From JAVKFF01 sp040226215 (GTDB taxonomy: Bacteria > Pseudomonadota > Alphaproteobacteria > DSM-16000 > Inquilinaceae), in the NCBI GenBank assembly GCA_040226215.1, contig JAVKFF010000152.1, forward strand, positions 22,981 to 86,980: a stretch of DNA of 64,000 nucleotides. The letters run 5' to 3'. Shown here piece by piece: positions 1 through 8,425 of the stretch. A model generated the notes under the pieces. That model made no database searches and had not been told where the DNA came from. It saw nothing but the letters and a program-made list of their open reading frames with translations. How positions within the stretch are numbered: the stretch's first letter is position 1; every line of letters begins with the position of its first letter. The position numbers were made by a program, and so were the translations under genes.

Positions 1-1
1 G

Positions 2-1060
2 GAATCCCGCCAGCGCCTGGTCAATGCCAGCGACCTCGAGCAGTGGCAGCGCGTGCTCGACATCGCCACGGAGACACCGGGCCTGCTGACCTGCGCGCGC
101 GTCGACAATGTCTGGCGCACCGCCGACGCCTATGCCGAACTCGGCCAGATCGACAGCGCCTTCATGTTGTGGCGAACGGTGGTGGAGACCTGCACCAATA
201 TCGACGAGCGCATCGCGACCCTGCAGAAGGCCGACGCCTATGTCGACGTGGCCCAGCTCGACACCCTGATCTCCCTCGCCCTCACCCGCTCGCCGGGTGC
301 GGAGGACCGCATCCTGCAGGCGCGCGACGATCTGCTGGCCGGCCGCGGCCTGGAGGCGGAGCCGGTCGACATGGCCGAGGTGCAGGAAGAGTCAGGCGAC
401 GCGTCGACGGTATCGCTGCCGCCACCGCGGCCGATCACCCAGCCGGCGTCGGCGGGCGGCGGTGGCGGAGCACCGGCGACGCCTGCCGGCCCGTCGGTGG
501 CGGAGCGCGCCGCTCAGGCTCAGGCCCGGGCCGACTATGGCGAGTGCCTCAGCCTAACCCAGTCGGTCCAGGAGCCGGGCGCCCGCCTGGTGCGCGCCTG
601 GTGCCTGTTCGAGCTCGACCGTCCGACAGAAGCGAACATGCTGTTCGGGCAGGTGATCGCGGCGACCAGCGACGCTGGCATCCGCGAGACGGCGCAGTTC
701 GGTGAGGTGCTCTCGCTGCTGCGCTCCAACCGGCTGGCGGAGGCCGGCGTCGCCATGCGCAGCGTCTCGCTCACGCCTGCCCAGCAGCGCGACATCGACG
801 CCGAGATCCTGGCGCAGCGTGCCACCTCGGCCTATGCAGGCAATGACTTCCGGGAGACGATTCGCCTGGTCCGGGCGCGGCGGGACCTGGGGGTGACGGA
901 TCGGCGGGACCTGAACATCATCATGGCCTGGAGCTACTACCAGACCGGCCAGCTTGCCGAGGCGGAGGACCTGTTCCGGCAGCTCGACCAGGTCTTCAGC
1001 ACGGCGGAAAGCCGGGAGGGTCTCAGCGTGGTGCGCAATGCCCGCAGAGCACCGTTCTAG
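2..1060 (+). CDS. TPR-type protein, 5' end outside the window
   Basis: The frame is open from base 2 with no convincing start, so the N-terminus lies upstream. About 352 residues are visible, ending at the TAG at 1058-1060. The sequence is alanine-rich and helical with TPR-like hairpins, clearest in the C-terminal third (NIIMAWSYYQTGQLAEAEDL). A low-complexity Pro/Gly/Ala linker (SAGGGGGAPATPAGPS) separates two helical halves. No enzymatic motif is visible. The next gene, 10 bp downstream, encodes a lipoprotein, so an envelope or polysaccharide-export scaffold is a reasonable inference, but nothing shows a partner directly. Confidence 0.75.
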   Translation, partial: ESRQRLVNASDLEQWQRVLDIATETPGLLTCARVDNVWRTADAYAELGQIDSAFMLWRTVVETCTNIDERIATLQKADAYVDVAQLDTLISLALTRSPGAEDRILQARDDLLAGRGLEAEPVDMAEVQEESGDASTVSLPPPRPITQPASAGGGGGAPATPAGPSVAERAAQAQARADYGECLSLTQSVQEPGARLVRAWCLFELDRPTEANMLFGQVIAATSDAGIRETAQFGEVLSLLRSNRLAEAGVAMRSVSLTPAQQRDIDAEILAQRATSAYAGNDFRETIRLVRARRDLGVTDRRDLNIIMAWSYYQTGQLAEAEDLFRQLDQVFSTAESREGLSVVRNARRAPF

Positions 1061-1070
1061 GAGGGAGCCG

Positions 1071-1712
1071 ATGAGGATGCCGATACTGGCGACGATGAGG
1101 CGCGCCCTGCTGCTCGCCGCGATGTCCCTGGGCCTCGCCGCGTGCATCGGCAGCGAGCCCCGGGCGCCCGAACTCTATACCGCGGTGCAGGGCTGGCGGC
1201 AGATCAGCGAGAACGAGAGCTGGCTGCTGCTCGAACCGTCGACGGAAGCCGCGGTGATCGCCCGGCTGGCCAAGCAGGAGGGACCGCGACTGTATCAGAG
1301 GCTGGTGCTCGCCAACGACACGGTGCTGTCGGGCGAGAACTATTTCGAGGTCATGCTGTCCGGTGACCCGTCGGACGGCACCGCGCGCTATACTGAAACC
1401 AGTTTCCTCGGCACCGTCTCCGACGCCCTGCCCGGCGGCAGCACCGTCAACGGCCAGTCCAGCAACCGCTACGGGACGATCATCTACGCCATCGCGGAGG
1501 GCCTGGGCGACGCGCGTTGCATCTACGCCATCCAGCGCCTGGTCGAGACCGAGGCGTTGCAACTGCCGTCGGGGGTGGCGTTCGGCACCATCGAGCACCG
1601 TTACTGCGGGACCGGTGAGACCCGCGAACAGCTCGTCGCCCGCATCGAGCGTCTCAACTTCAACCCGCTCCTGACCATCGTTTCCGGCGGATCGTTCTCG
1701 CCGGCCTTTTGA
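1071..1712 (+). CDS. putative outer-membrane lipoprotein, unknown function
   Basis: A 213-residue protein whose N-terminus (MRMPILATMRRALLLAAMSL) is a lipoprotein signal with lipobox GLAAC; the lipidated Cys is about residue 25. The ATG at 1071 follows GAGGGAG closely. An internal ATG at 1095 is also possible. The mature part has no motif I recognise; it contains several Tyr/Trp and two further Cys (RCIYAIQ, HRYCG) that could form a disulfide. It starts 10 bp after the TPR gene, so the two are probably co-transcribed. The family is unknown. Confidence 0.75.
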   Translation: MRMPILATMRRALLLAAMSLGLAACIGSEPRAPELYTAVQGWRQISENESWLLLEPSTEAAVIARLAKQEGPRLYQRLVLANDTVLSGENYFEVMLSGDPSDGTARYTETSFLGTVSDALPGGSTVNGQSSNRYGTIIYAIAEGLGDARCIYAIQRLVETEALQLPSGVAFGTIEHRYCGTGETREQLVARIERLNFNPLLTIVSGGSFSPAF

Positions 1713-1751
1713 TCGCGGGCCTCCCGGGCCCGGGCCTTCTCGGCGTCAAGC

Positions 1752-2843
1752 TCACTCCAGGTGCCGCGGCCATTCGCGCAGCTCGACGCGATCCTGCTGT
1801 CGCAGCCGGTTCAGCAGGTCCTTGATGGCCTGCGCCCGGTCGAGCGGCAGCACGGTGACCGTGTCGGGCGTCTCGATCACCGCATAGCCTTCCAGGCCGA
1901 TCACCGTGACCAGCCGGCTCGTGGAGATGACGATCGAGTTCGATGTCTCGTCGTGCAGCACGTCGCCGGCGACCACGTTGCCGTCACTGTCCTTGTCGCG
2001 GAATTCCCAGAACGCGTCCCAGCTGCCGATGTCGCTCCAGCCGAAGCTGACGGGCAGAACAGCGCCGTTCGCGGTCTGCTCCATGATCGCCCGGTCGAAA
2101 GGCCGGTTCGGCACCTGGGCGAAGCCATCGGCGTCGACCACGATGCGTTCCGCATCGCGGCGGCTGGCGTCGAGCGCGACCTTGACCGTGGCCAGGATGG
2201 TCGGCGCGTGGGTTTCCATCTCCGCCAGGCAGAGCGCGGGCGGCAAAAGGAAGATGCCGCTGTTCCAGAGATAGCCGCCCTCCTCCAGATAGCGCTCGGC
2301 GACGCTGCGCCGCGGCTTCTCCTTGAAGCCGTCGATGGCCAGCGCCTCGCCCGTGCCGTCGATGGCGCCGCCGCCCTTGATATAGCCATAGGCGGTGTCC
2401 GGCCGTTCCGGGCGGATGCCGAATGTCATCAGCCGATCGGGCTGGGCGGCGGCGGTGCGCACAGCCTTGCGGAAAGCCTCCGCATCGGCGATCTCGTGAT
2501 CGCAGGGCATCACCAGGATGTGCCCGGTGTCCGGGTCGCCAGCCGCTTCCAGCGCCGCCAGGGCGACCGCGGCTGCGGTATCCCTGCCCTCCGGCTCGTA
2601 GATCGCACGCCAGGGGACGATCCCTTGCGCCGCCAGTTCCCGTTCGATCAACGGCCGGTGGCCGATGTTGGCGACGATGATGGGGGCGAGGAACCCCGAC
2701 TCCACCGAGACCCGCTCCAGCGTTCGGGCGAACAGCGTCTTGTCGCCCAGGAACGGCGAGAACTGCTTCGGCAGGTCCTGGCGGGACAGCGGCCAGAGAC
2801 GGGAACCGATGCCGCCGGAGAGAATGACGGGTCTGATGGACAT
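1752..2843 (-). CDS. manC: mannose-1-phosphate guanylyltransferase, short form
   Basis: Makes GDP-mannose from mannose-1-phosphate and GTP for cell-surface polysaccharides. The 363-residue protein opens MSIRPVILSGGIGSRLWPLS, the nucleotidyltransferase signature, followed by PKQF, and has the FKEKP active-site motif near residue 170. Bifunctional ManC/AlgA/XanB proteins are about 470 residues with a C-terminal cupin isomerase domain. This one stops soon after the left-handed beta-helix segment and lacks that domain, so phosphomannose isomerase activity should be absent. The start is placed at MSIRP rather than the ATG six codons upstream, which would add MGFRKT. It converges on the lipoprotein gene across a 39-bp GC-rich gap. 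Confidence 0.85.
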   Translation of the reverse strand: MSIRPVILSGGIGSRLWPLSRQDLPKQFSPFLGDKTLFARTLERVSVESGFLAPIIVANIGHRPLIERELAAQGIVPWRAIYEPEGRDTAAAVALAALEAAGDPDTGHILVMPCDHEIADAEAFRKAVRTAAAQPDRLMTFGIRPERPDTAYGYIKGGGAIDGTGEALAIDGFKEKPRRSVAERYLEEGGYLWNSGIFLLPPALCLAEMETHAPTILATVKVALDASRRDAERIVVDADGFAQVPNRPFDRAIMEQTANGAVLPVSFGWSDIGSWDAFWEFRDKDSDGNVVAGDVLHDETSNSIVISTSRLVTVIGLEGYAVIETPDTVTVLPLDRAQAIKDLLNRLRQQDRVELREWPRHLE

Positions 2844-2936
2844 GGTCTTGCGAAATCCCAACCAGGCAGGGCGTCCGCCGGCGGCCTCCGCGACCGGCGG
2901 CGCTGATCCCCGTGATCCGCCCTCCGGCGGGCGATG

Positions 2937-3740
2937 TCAATCGAAGGTCTTCAACTCCCGCGCCGCTTCTCGGTCGTAGCCGCGGCTCGCCTCCAGCAGC
3001 TGACTCGTATAGGGATGGCTGGTGCGTCCCTCCATCAAGGCCTCGACCCCCATCTCCTCGACGATGCGCCCGCGGTTCATCACCACGAGCTGGTCGCACA
3101 TCTGGCTGACCACCGCGAGGTTGTGGGTGACCAGCACGTAGGTGAGGCCCCGGTCCCGGCGCAGCGAATCGAGCAGGTTGAGGATTTCCGCCTGCACCGA
3201 CACGTCGAGGGAGGAGGTCGGCTCGTCGAGCAGCAGGATCTTCGGTTCCAGGATCAGCGCCCGGGCGATCGCCACGCGCTGGCGCTGGCCGCCCGAGATC
3301 TGGTGCGGGTAGCGGAAGCGGAAGCTGGAATCGAGGCCGACTTCCCGCAAGACCCTCTCGATGCGCTCGCCGCGACCGCCGATGCCGTGGATGTAGAGCG
3401 GCTCGCCCAGCGTCGAATCTATGGTCCGCTTGGGGTGCAGCGAGCCGTAGGGATCCTGGAACACCATCTGCAGCAGGCGGTAGAAGGCGCGCCGGCCGAT
3501 ATGCGTGCGATCGCGGCCATCGATGGTGACGTCGCCCGTCCAGTCCAGGTTCAGCCCGCTCAGCGCCCGCAGGATCGTCGACTTGCCAGAGCCGCTTTCG
3601 CCGACGATGCCGAAGCAGGTGCCGGCCGGCACGTCGAAGTCGATGCCGCGCACCGCCTGTACCGCGTCCGCGCCGTGGCCGAAGGTGATGGTGAGGTTGC
3701 GCGCCGAGATGATCGACGGCTGGCCGCCGTTCGCGCTCAT
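2937..3740 (-). CDS. peptide ABC transporter ATPase, DppF/OppF type
   Basis: Cytoplasmic ATP-hydrolysing subunit of the peptide importer encoded at 2937-8227. The 267 residues contain Walker A GESGSGKST (about residue 49), a Q-loop (MVFQDPYGSL), signature SGGQRQRVAIA, Walker B ILLLDEPTSSLD and the switch His in LVTHN. The C-terminal SHPYTSQLL segment is typical of Dpp/Opp ATPases. The ATG overlaps the stop of the DppD-type gene by 4 bp, implying translational coupling. It is the last gene of a five-gene operon in the order SBP, permease, permease, ATPase, ATPase. Confidence 0.93.
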   Translation of the reverse strand: MSANGGQPSIISARNLTITFGHGADAVQAVRGIDFDVPAGTCFGIVGESGSGKSTILRALSGLNLDWTGDVTIDGRDRTHIGRRAFYRLLQMVFQDPYGSLHPKRTIDSTLGEPLYIHGIGGRGERIERVLREVGLDSSFRFRYPHQISGGQRQRVAIARALILEPKILLLDEPTSSLDVSVQAEILNLLDSLRRDRGLTYVLVTHNLAVVSQMCDQLVVMNRGRIVEEMGVEALMEGRTSHPYTSQLLEASRGYDREAARELKTFD

Positions 3741-4612
3741 GTTCCCGCCCCGTCGTCGACGATGGTCTCGCCTGTCAACCAGGACGGGTCGCGGGTCAGG
3801 GTCGCCAGACGTTCCTGCCTGGCCTCCACCCGTGGCAGGGCGTCGAGCAGGCCACGGGTATAGGGATGGCGCGCCTGGTGCAGGCGCGCCGCGCGGCAGA
3901 TCTCCACCACCCGCCCGGCATACATGATCAGGATGCGGTCGCAGAAGGAGGCCACGAGGTTGAGGTCGTGGGAGATGAAGATCAGGCCCATGCCCCGCTC
4001 GCTGACCAGGTCGTCGAGGATGCCGAGCACCTGCATCTGCACGGTGACGTCGAGCGCCGACGTGGGCTCGTCGGCGATCATCAGCCGGGGGTTGGAGACC
4101 AGCATCATGGCGATCATCGCCCGCTGGCCCATGCCGCCCGAAAGCTCGTGCGGATAGGCCCGGTAGACGCGCTCGGGCTCACGGATGCGCACCGCTTCCA
4201 GCATCTCGATGGCGCGCCGCCGGGCCGCGCCGCGGCCGGAGGCGTGGTGGATGCGGAAGGCCTCGGCGATCTGCTCGCCCACGCGCATCACCGGGTTGAG
4301 CGAGAATTTCGGGTCCTGCATCACCATGGTCAGCTGGTCGCCCCGCAGGGAGCGCTTCTGGCGCTCGGACATGGCGTTCATGTCGCGGCCGTCGAAGACC
4401 AAGCGCTTCGCCGTGACCTCGCCCGGCGGCCGGATCAGCCCCATGATGGCCCGGCCGGTCGTCGACTTGCCGGAGCCCGATTCCCCGACGATGCCCAGCT
4501 TCTCCCGCCCCAGCGTGAAGCTGACCCCGCGCACCGCCTCCACCCAGCCCTTGTGGCTGGGATAGCGCACGTTCAGGTCCTCGACCTCCAGCAGCGGGCG
4601 CGTCCCGGCCAT
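3737..4612 (-). CDS. peptide ABC transporter ATPase, DppD/OppD type
   Basis: Second ATPase of the peptide importer, 291 residues. It shows Walker A GESGSGKST, signature LSGGMGQRAMIA, Walker B LMIADEPTSALD and switch motif FISHD. The end has the HPYTRGLLDALP segment usual for DppD/OppD. The Cys-rich Fe-S motif found near the C-terminus of many DppD proteins is not evident. It starts 4 bp after the DppC-type permease gene and overlaps the next ATPase gene by 4 bp. Confidence 0.93.
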   Translation of the reverse strand: MAGTRPLLEVEDLNVRYPSHKGWVEAVRGVSFTLGREKLGIVGESGSGKSTTGRAIMGLIRPPGEVTAKRLVFDGRDMNAMSERQKRSLRGDQLTMVMQDPKFSLNPVMRVGEQIAEAFRIHHASGRGAARRRAIEMLEAVRIREPERVYRAYPHELSGGMGQRAMIAMMLVSNPRLMIADEPTSALDVTVQMQVLGILDDLVSERGMGLIFISHDLNLVASFCDRILIMYAGRVVEICRAARLHQARHPYTRGLLDALPRVEARQERLATLTRDPSWLTGETIVDDGAGT

Positions 4613-4616
4613 CGCC

Positions 4617-5549
4617 TCAGCGCGCCTTGGGGTCGAGAACGTCGCGCAGCCCGTCGCCCAGCAGGTTGAAGCCGAGGCTGACCACGAAGATGGCGATGCC
4701 CGGCACGGTGGCGACCCACCACTGGTCGAGGATGAACTGCCGGCCGGTCGAAATCATCGCCCCCCATTCCGGTGCCGGCGGCTGGGCGCCCAGGCCGAGA
4801 AAGCCGAGGCCGGCGGCGGTCAGGATGATCCCGGCCATGTCGAGGGTCACCCGCACGATGATCGAGGGCAGGCACAGTGGCACGATGTGGAACAGGACGA
4901 TCCGGCCGCGCGAGGCGCCCTGCAGGCGCACCGCGGCGATGAAGTCCGAGCGCCGGAAGGTCAGCGTTTCCGCCCGTGCCACCCGCGCATAGGCGGGCCA
5001 TGCGGTGATGGCGATGGCGATGACCGCGTTGTCGATGCCGGGGCCGAGCGCGGCGACGAAGGCGAGCGCCAGGATCAGCTTGGGGAAGGCCAGGAAGATG
5101 TCGGTGATGCGCATCAGCACGATGTCGACGATGCCGCCGAAATAGCCCGCGACCGTGCCGACGATGAGCCCTACGGGTGCGGCGATGATGGCGGTCAGCG
5201 CGACGATGTAGAGCGTGATGCGCGCGCCGTGGAAGATGCGGCTCAGGATGTCGCGGCCGAGCTCGTCTGTGCCGGCGAAATGCTCCCAGCTTGGCGGCAG
5301 CAGGCGCTGGCCCAGGTTCTGCGCGAAGGGATCGTAGGGCGCGATCCACGGCGCGAAAGCCGCCAGCAGCGCCAGCACGATGACGATGCCCAGCCCGATC
5401 AGCGCCAGCCTGTTGCGCGCGAAGCTGCGCCAGCCGAGATAGAAGCGGCCGAGGAAGGCCTGGGTGGCGCTTTTCGGCACGTCGGCGAGCAGCCAGTCGC
5501 GCCAGCCGCCGCGTGGCCCGGGGGGCGTTGTTGCCGGGGTGTCGGTCAT
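4617..5549 (-). CDS. peptide ABC transporter permease, DppC type
   Basis: Inner-membrane permease of 310 residues. After a soluble N-terminal stretch (MTDTPATTPPGPRGG) come about six membrane segments, the first LALIGLGIVIVLALLAAFA. FAGTDELGRDILSR and the EAA-type loop (AVRLQGASRGRIVLFHIVP) are DppC signatures. The start is set at 5549 because this ATG overlaps the stop of the upstream permease gene by 4 bp. The same frame stays open far upstream but only as a shadow of that gene. Confidence 0.92.
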   Translation of the reverse strand: MTDTPATTPPGPRGGWRDWLLADVPKSATQAFLGRFYLGWRSFARNRLALIGLGIVIVLALLAAFAPWIAPYDPFAQNLGQRLLPPSWEHFAGTDELGRDILSRIFHGARITLYIVALTAIIAAPVGLIVGTVAGYFGGIVDIVLMRITDIFLAFPKLILALAFVAALGPGIDNAVIAIAITAWPAYARVARAETLTFRRSDFIAAVRLQGASRGRIVLFHIVPLCLPSIIVRVTLDMAGIILTAAGLGFLGLGAQPPAPEWGAMISTGRQFILDQWWVATVPGIAIFVVSLGFNLLGDGLRDVLDPKAR

Positions 5550-6637
5550 GCCTGGCGCGCCCGCGGGTCGACGACGCGATAGAGCACGTCGGAGATCAGG
5601 TTGACGCCGACGAAAACCATGCCGACGACGATGGTGCCGCCCAGCACCGCGTTCATGTCGGCGGCCAGCAGCGCGTTGGTGATGTAGAGCCCGAGCCCGC
5701 GCCAGGCGAAGACCGTCTCGGTCAAGACCGAGCCCTCCAGCAGGCTGGCATAGGACAGCGCCACCACGGTGATCAGCGGCACGGCGATGTTGCCGAGCGC
5801 GTGGCGCCAGACGATGCGCCGCTCCGAGACGCCCTTGACCCGCGCGGTGGTGACGTATTCCTGGCTCAGCTGCTCGATCATTAGGCTGCGCGTCATCCGG
5901 CTGATATAGGCGAGGCTGAAATAGCCGAGCAGCGTCGCCGGCAGGATCAGGTGGCTGAGCGCGTTGCGGAAAACCTGCCAGTTGCCGGCGATGGCGGAGT
6001 CGATCAGCAGCACGCCGGTCACATCGTCGACCATGCCGTCGAATATAAAGTCGACCCGGCCGGGACCGGAGACCCAGCCGAGATTGGCGTAGAAGATCAG
6101 CAGCCCGACCAGGCCGAGCCAGAAGATCGGCACCGAGTAGCCGACGAGACCGATGACGCGGACCACCTGGTCGGGCCAGCGGTTCTGGTAGTAGGCGGCC
6201 GTCACGCCCATCGGCACGCCGAAGACGATGCCGATCAGCACGCCCAGCGTGGCCAGTTCCAGGGTCGCCGGAAAGACCCGGGCGATATCCTCCATGACCG
6301 GGTTGGAGGTCAGCACGCTCTCGCCGAAATCGCCCTGCAGCACGTCGCCGACATAGATCGCGAACTGCTGCCAGACCGGCAGGTCGAGGCCGAGCTCCTC
6401 GTAGACCCGGTCGTAGACGCTTTGCGGCGCCCGGTCGCCGACCATGGCCAGGACCGGATCGACGGGCACGATGCGGCCGATCACGAAGGTGATGAACAGC
6501 AGGCCCAGAAAGGTGAAGGCGAGCGAGACGACCAGCCGGGAGACCGGCGCGCCCCACCGCCGCCAGACCGTTGGTCCGCCGACGGTGGTGGTCGCGACGA
6601 CTCCCTTATCCCCGTCACCGGCGGGGGATTGGGTCAT
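5546..6637 (-). CDS. peptide ABC transporter permease, DppB type
   Basis: Inner-membrane permease of 363 residues. A 30-residue soluble N-terminus precedes a first membrane segment (LVVSLAFTFLGLLFITFVIG) and the DppB-family periplasmic signature IVPVDPVLAMVGDRAP. The EAA loop is ARVKGVSERRIVWRHAL. It begins 3 bp after the substrate-binding-protein gene and overlaps the DppC-type gene by 4 bp. The insert after the third helix (GPGRVDFIFDGMVDDVTG) is as expected for DppB proteins. Confidence 0.92.
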   Translation of the reverse strand: MTQSPAGDGDKGVVATTTVGGPTVWRRWGAPVSRLVVSLAFTFLGLLFITFVIGRIVPVDPVLAMVGDRAPQSVYDRVYEELGLDLPVWQQFAIYVGDVLQGDFGESVLTSNPVMEDIARVFPATLELATLGVLIGIVFGVPMGVTAAYYQNRWPDQVVRVIGLVGYSVPIFWLGLVGLLIFYANLGWVSGPGRVDFIFDGMVDDVTGVLLIDSAIAGNWQVFRNALSHLILPATLLGYFSLAYISRMTRSLMIEQLSQEYVTTARVKGVSERRIVWRHALGNIAVPLITVVALSYASLLEGSVLTETVFAWRGLGLYITNALLAADMNAVLGGTIVVGMVFVGVNLISDVLYRVVDPRARQA

Positions 6638-6640
6638 GCA

Positions 6641-8227
6641 CTATCCCTTGCTGACGCCCGCATACCACGTGGTGTCCGAGGTCGGACCCATGCGGAAGTT
6701 CTCGACATGCGTGCGCACCGCAGCCGTGTCGATCTGCTGGAACATCATCACGAAGGGCGAGTCCGCCTGCCAGGCCTCGATCAGTTCGGCATAGCCGGCC
6801 GCGCGCGCCTCGCTGTCGGTCTCCAGCACCAGGTCGAGGGCCATCTGGCTCAGCGCCTCGTTCTGCCAGCTGTTGCGCCAGGCGAGCGGGTTGGAGGCCG
6901 CGTCGGCCGCGTTGTCGAGATTGACAACGAAGCTGTTGTTGGAGGCGGGGTCGAAATAATCCACCGCCCAGGTGCCGAGATAGATGTCGTGCTCCCGGGC
7001 GCGGTAGACGCCGAGCGCCGTGCGCGCATCCGACGGGATGATCTCGAGGTTGATGTTGACCTCGGCCAGGGCTGCCTGGATCGCCTGGGCGGTGTCCATG
7101 CGCTCCTGCCGCGTGGCCACGTTGACCGACAGGTCGAAGCCGTCGGCATAGCCAGCCTCCGCCAGCAGCTCGCGCGCCCGCTCGGGATCGTAGCTGTAGG
7201 GCTGGCTGTCGACGAAGCCGAAGATGCCCTGCGGCAGGAAGGTCTGGTTGACGATCCACTGGTCGCGCAGGAACGAGTTCACGATGTCCTCATAGGGCAC
7301 CAGGTACTTCATCGCCTCGCGCACCCGCGGATCGGCGAAGTACTCGTTGGCGACGTTCAGCCCGAGATAGAGCTGGGTCGAACGTGGTGCCTGGACGAGT
7401 TCGATGTCCGGGTTCTGGCGCAAGGGCTCCAGCTGGTCGGAGGACAGGTTGCGGGCGATGTCGACGTCGCCCTGCTCGAGCAGCAGGCGCTGGGTCGAGC
7501 TTTCCGCCACATAGCGCCAGATCAGCCGCGACAGGATGGCGTCGCCGGCCCAGTAGCCGTCGTGCCGGCTCATCACGATCTGCTCGTTGGGCACCATGCG
7601 GTCGAGCACGAAGGCGCCGGAGCCGGCGGCGTTGGTGTCCAGCCAGCCATTGCCCCAGTCGCCGTCGGCCTCGTGGCTGGCGACCAGCTCGCTGTCGAGG
7701 ATGGAGAAGTTGGCGCCCGACAGCACCGCGAGCACGTAGGACGGCGCGTAGCTGTCGCCCACCGTCATCTCGAAGGTGGTGTCGTCGATCGCCACCAGCG
7801 TTTCGGCCATGTTGTTCTCGTCGAAGCCGAGATCGCGGATCAGGAAGGACGGGCCGAGGTCGAGGGCGACCAGGCGCTGGAAGGAGTACGCCACATCGTC
7901 CGCCGTGAACTCGTTGCCCGAGGCGAAGGTGACGTCGTCGCGCAGGGTGAAGGTGTAGGTCAGGCCGTCATCGGAGACATCCCAGCTTTCCGCCAGCCAG
8001 GGCGAGACATCGGCCGGGTTGTCGATGTTGGCGCGCACCAGCGTGTCGTAGACGTTGGCCGCCACCTCGAAGGTGGAGATCTCGTACATCTCCGCCGGAT
8101 CCAGCGAGATGATATCGTCGAACCGCCAGGCCTGGACGAGCGTGTCGTCGGGAATCTGGGCAATTGCGGCGGTCGAGAGACAGGCGAGGCTCAGACCGAG
8201 CGCGGTCGAGCGGAGAAGCATCGTCAT
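6641..8227 (-). CDS. peptide/opine-type ABC substrate-binding protein (SBP family 5)
   Basis: Periplasmic binding protein of 528 residues and first gene of the operon. It has a Sec signal peptide (LLRSTALGLSLACLSTAAIA, cleavage after AIA) and SBP_bac_5 features: the opening LVQAWRFDDIISLDP, then YTFTLRDDVTFASG, FTADDVAYSFQR and RELLAEAGYADGF. Starts at 8227 (MTM) or 8221 (MLL) are equally possible. No lipobox, so it should be soluble. The divergent M20 peptidase gene suggests the cargo is a peptide or N-acylated amino acid hydrolysed after uptake; that is inference from position. Confidence 0.92.
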   Translation of the reverse strand: MTMLLRSTALGLSLACLSTAAIAQIPDDTLVQAWRFDDIISLDPAEMYEISTFEVAANVYDTLVRANIDNPADVSPWLAESWDVSDDGLTYTFTLRDDVTFASGNEFTADDVAYSFQRLVALDLGPSFLIRDLGFDENNMAETLVAIDDTTFEMTVGDSYAPSYVLAVLSGANFSILDSELVASHEADGDWGNGWLDTNAAGSGAFVLDRMVPNEQIVMSRHDGYWAGDAILSRLIWRYVAESSTQRLLLEQGDVDIARNLSSDQLEPLRQNPDIELVQAPRSTQLYLGLNVANEYFADPRVREAMKYLVPYEDIVNSFLRDQWIVNQTFLPQGIFGFVDSQPYSYDPERARELLAEAGYADGFDLSVNVATRQERMDTAQAIQAALAEVNINLEIIPSDARTALGVYRAREHDIYLGTWAVDYFDPASNNSFVVNLDNAADAASNPLAWRNSWQNEALSQMALDLVLETDSEARAAGYAELIEAWQADSPFVMMFQQIDTAAVRTHVENFRMGPTSDTTWYAGVSKG

Positions 8228-8319
8228 TCCGAATGACTCCCTGTTGGTATCCTTGGGCGTAGACCGGAAATTGCGGTGGTCGACACCGGGTCCGCTGAGA
8301 CGAGCACCGGTTTGGATCG

Positions 8320-8352
8320 ACCGTCAAGACGGTTTTGCAATCGCCTTGCAAT
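8320..8352. promoter_or_regulatory. candidate regulator sites in the divergent transporter/peptidase promoter region
   Basis: The 198-bp region between the divergent binding-protein and peptidase genes holds a perfect inverted repeat ACCGTC-AA-GACGGT (8320-8333). Immediately after it are two direct copies of TTGCAAT (8335-8341 and 8346-8352), 11 bp apart, about one helical turn. This looks like operator DNA for a shared regulator, but no regulator gene is adjacent and no convincing -35/-10 pair was assigned. Confidence 0.4.
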
Positions 8353-8425
8353 TGTGCATTGTGGAGCGGGTCCGGACGCTGGCGTCCCGGCCCATCCCAC
8401 ACGCCCCGCAGCAAGAGCAGCGTTC

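Noticed and set aside
5550..6557. Upstream continuation of the DppC permease frame
   Set aside because: The open frame continues into the DppB gene but reads as Arg/Gly-rich nonsense. The ATG at 5549 overlapping the DppB stop is the natural start.
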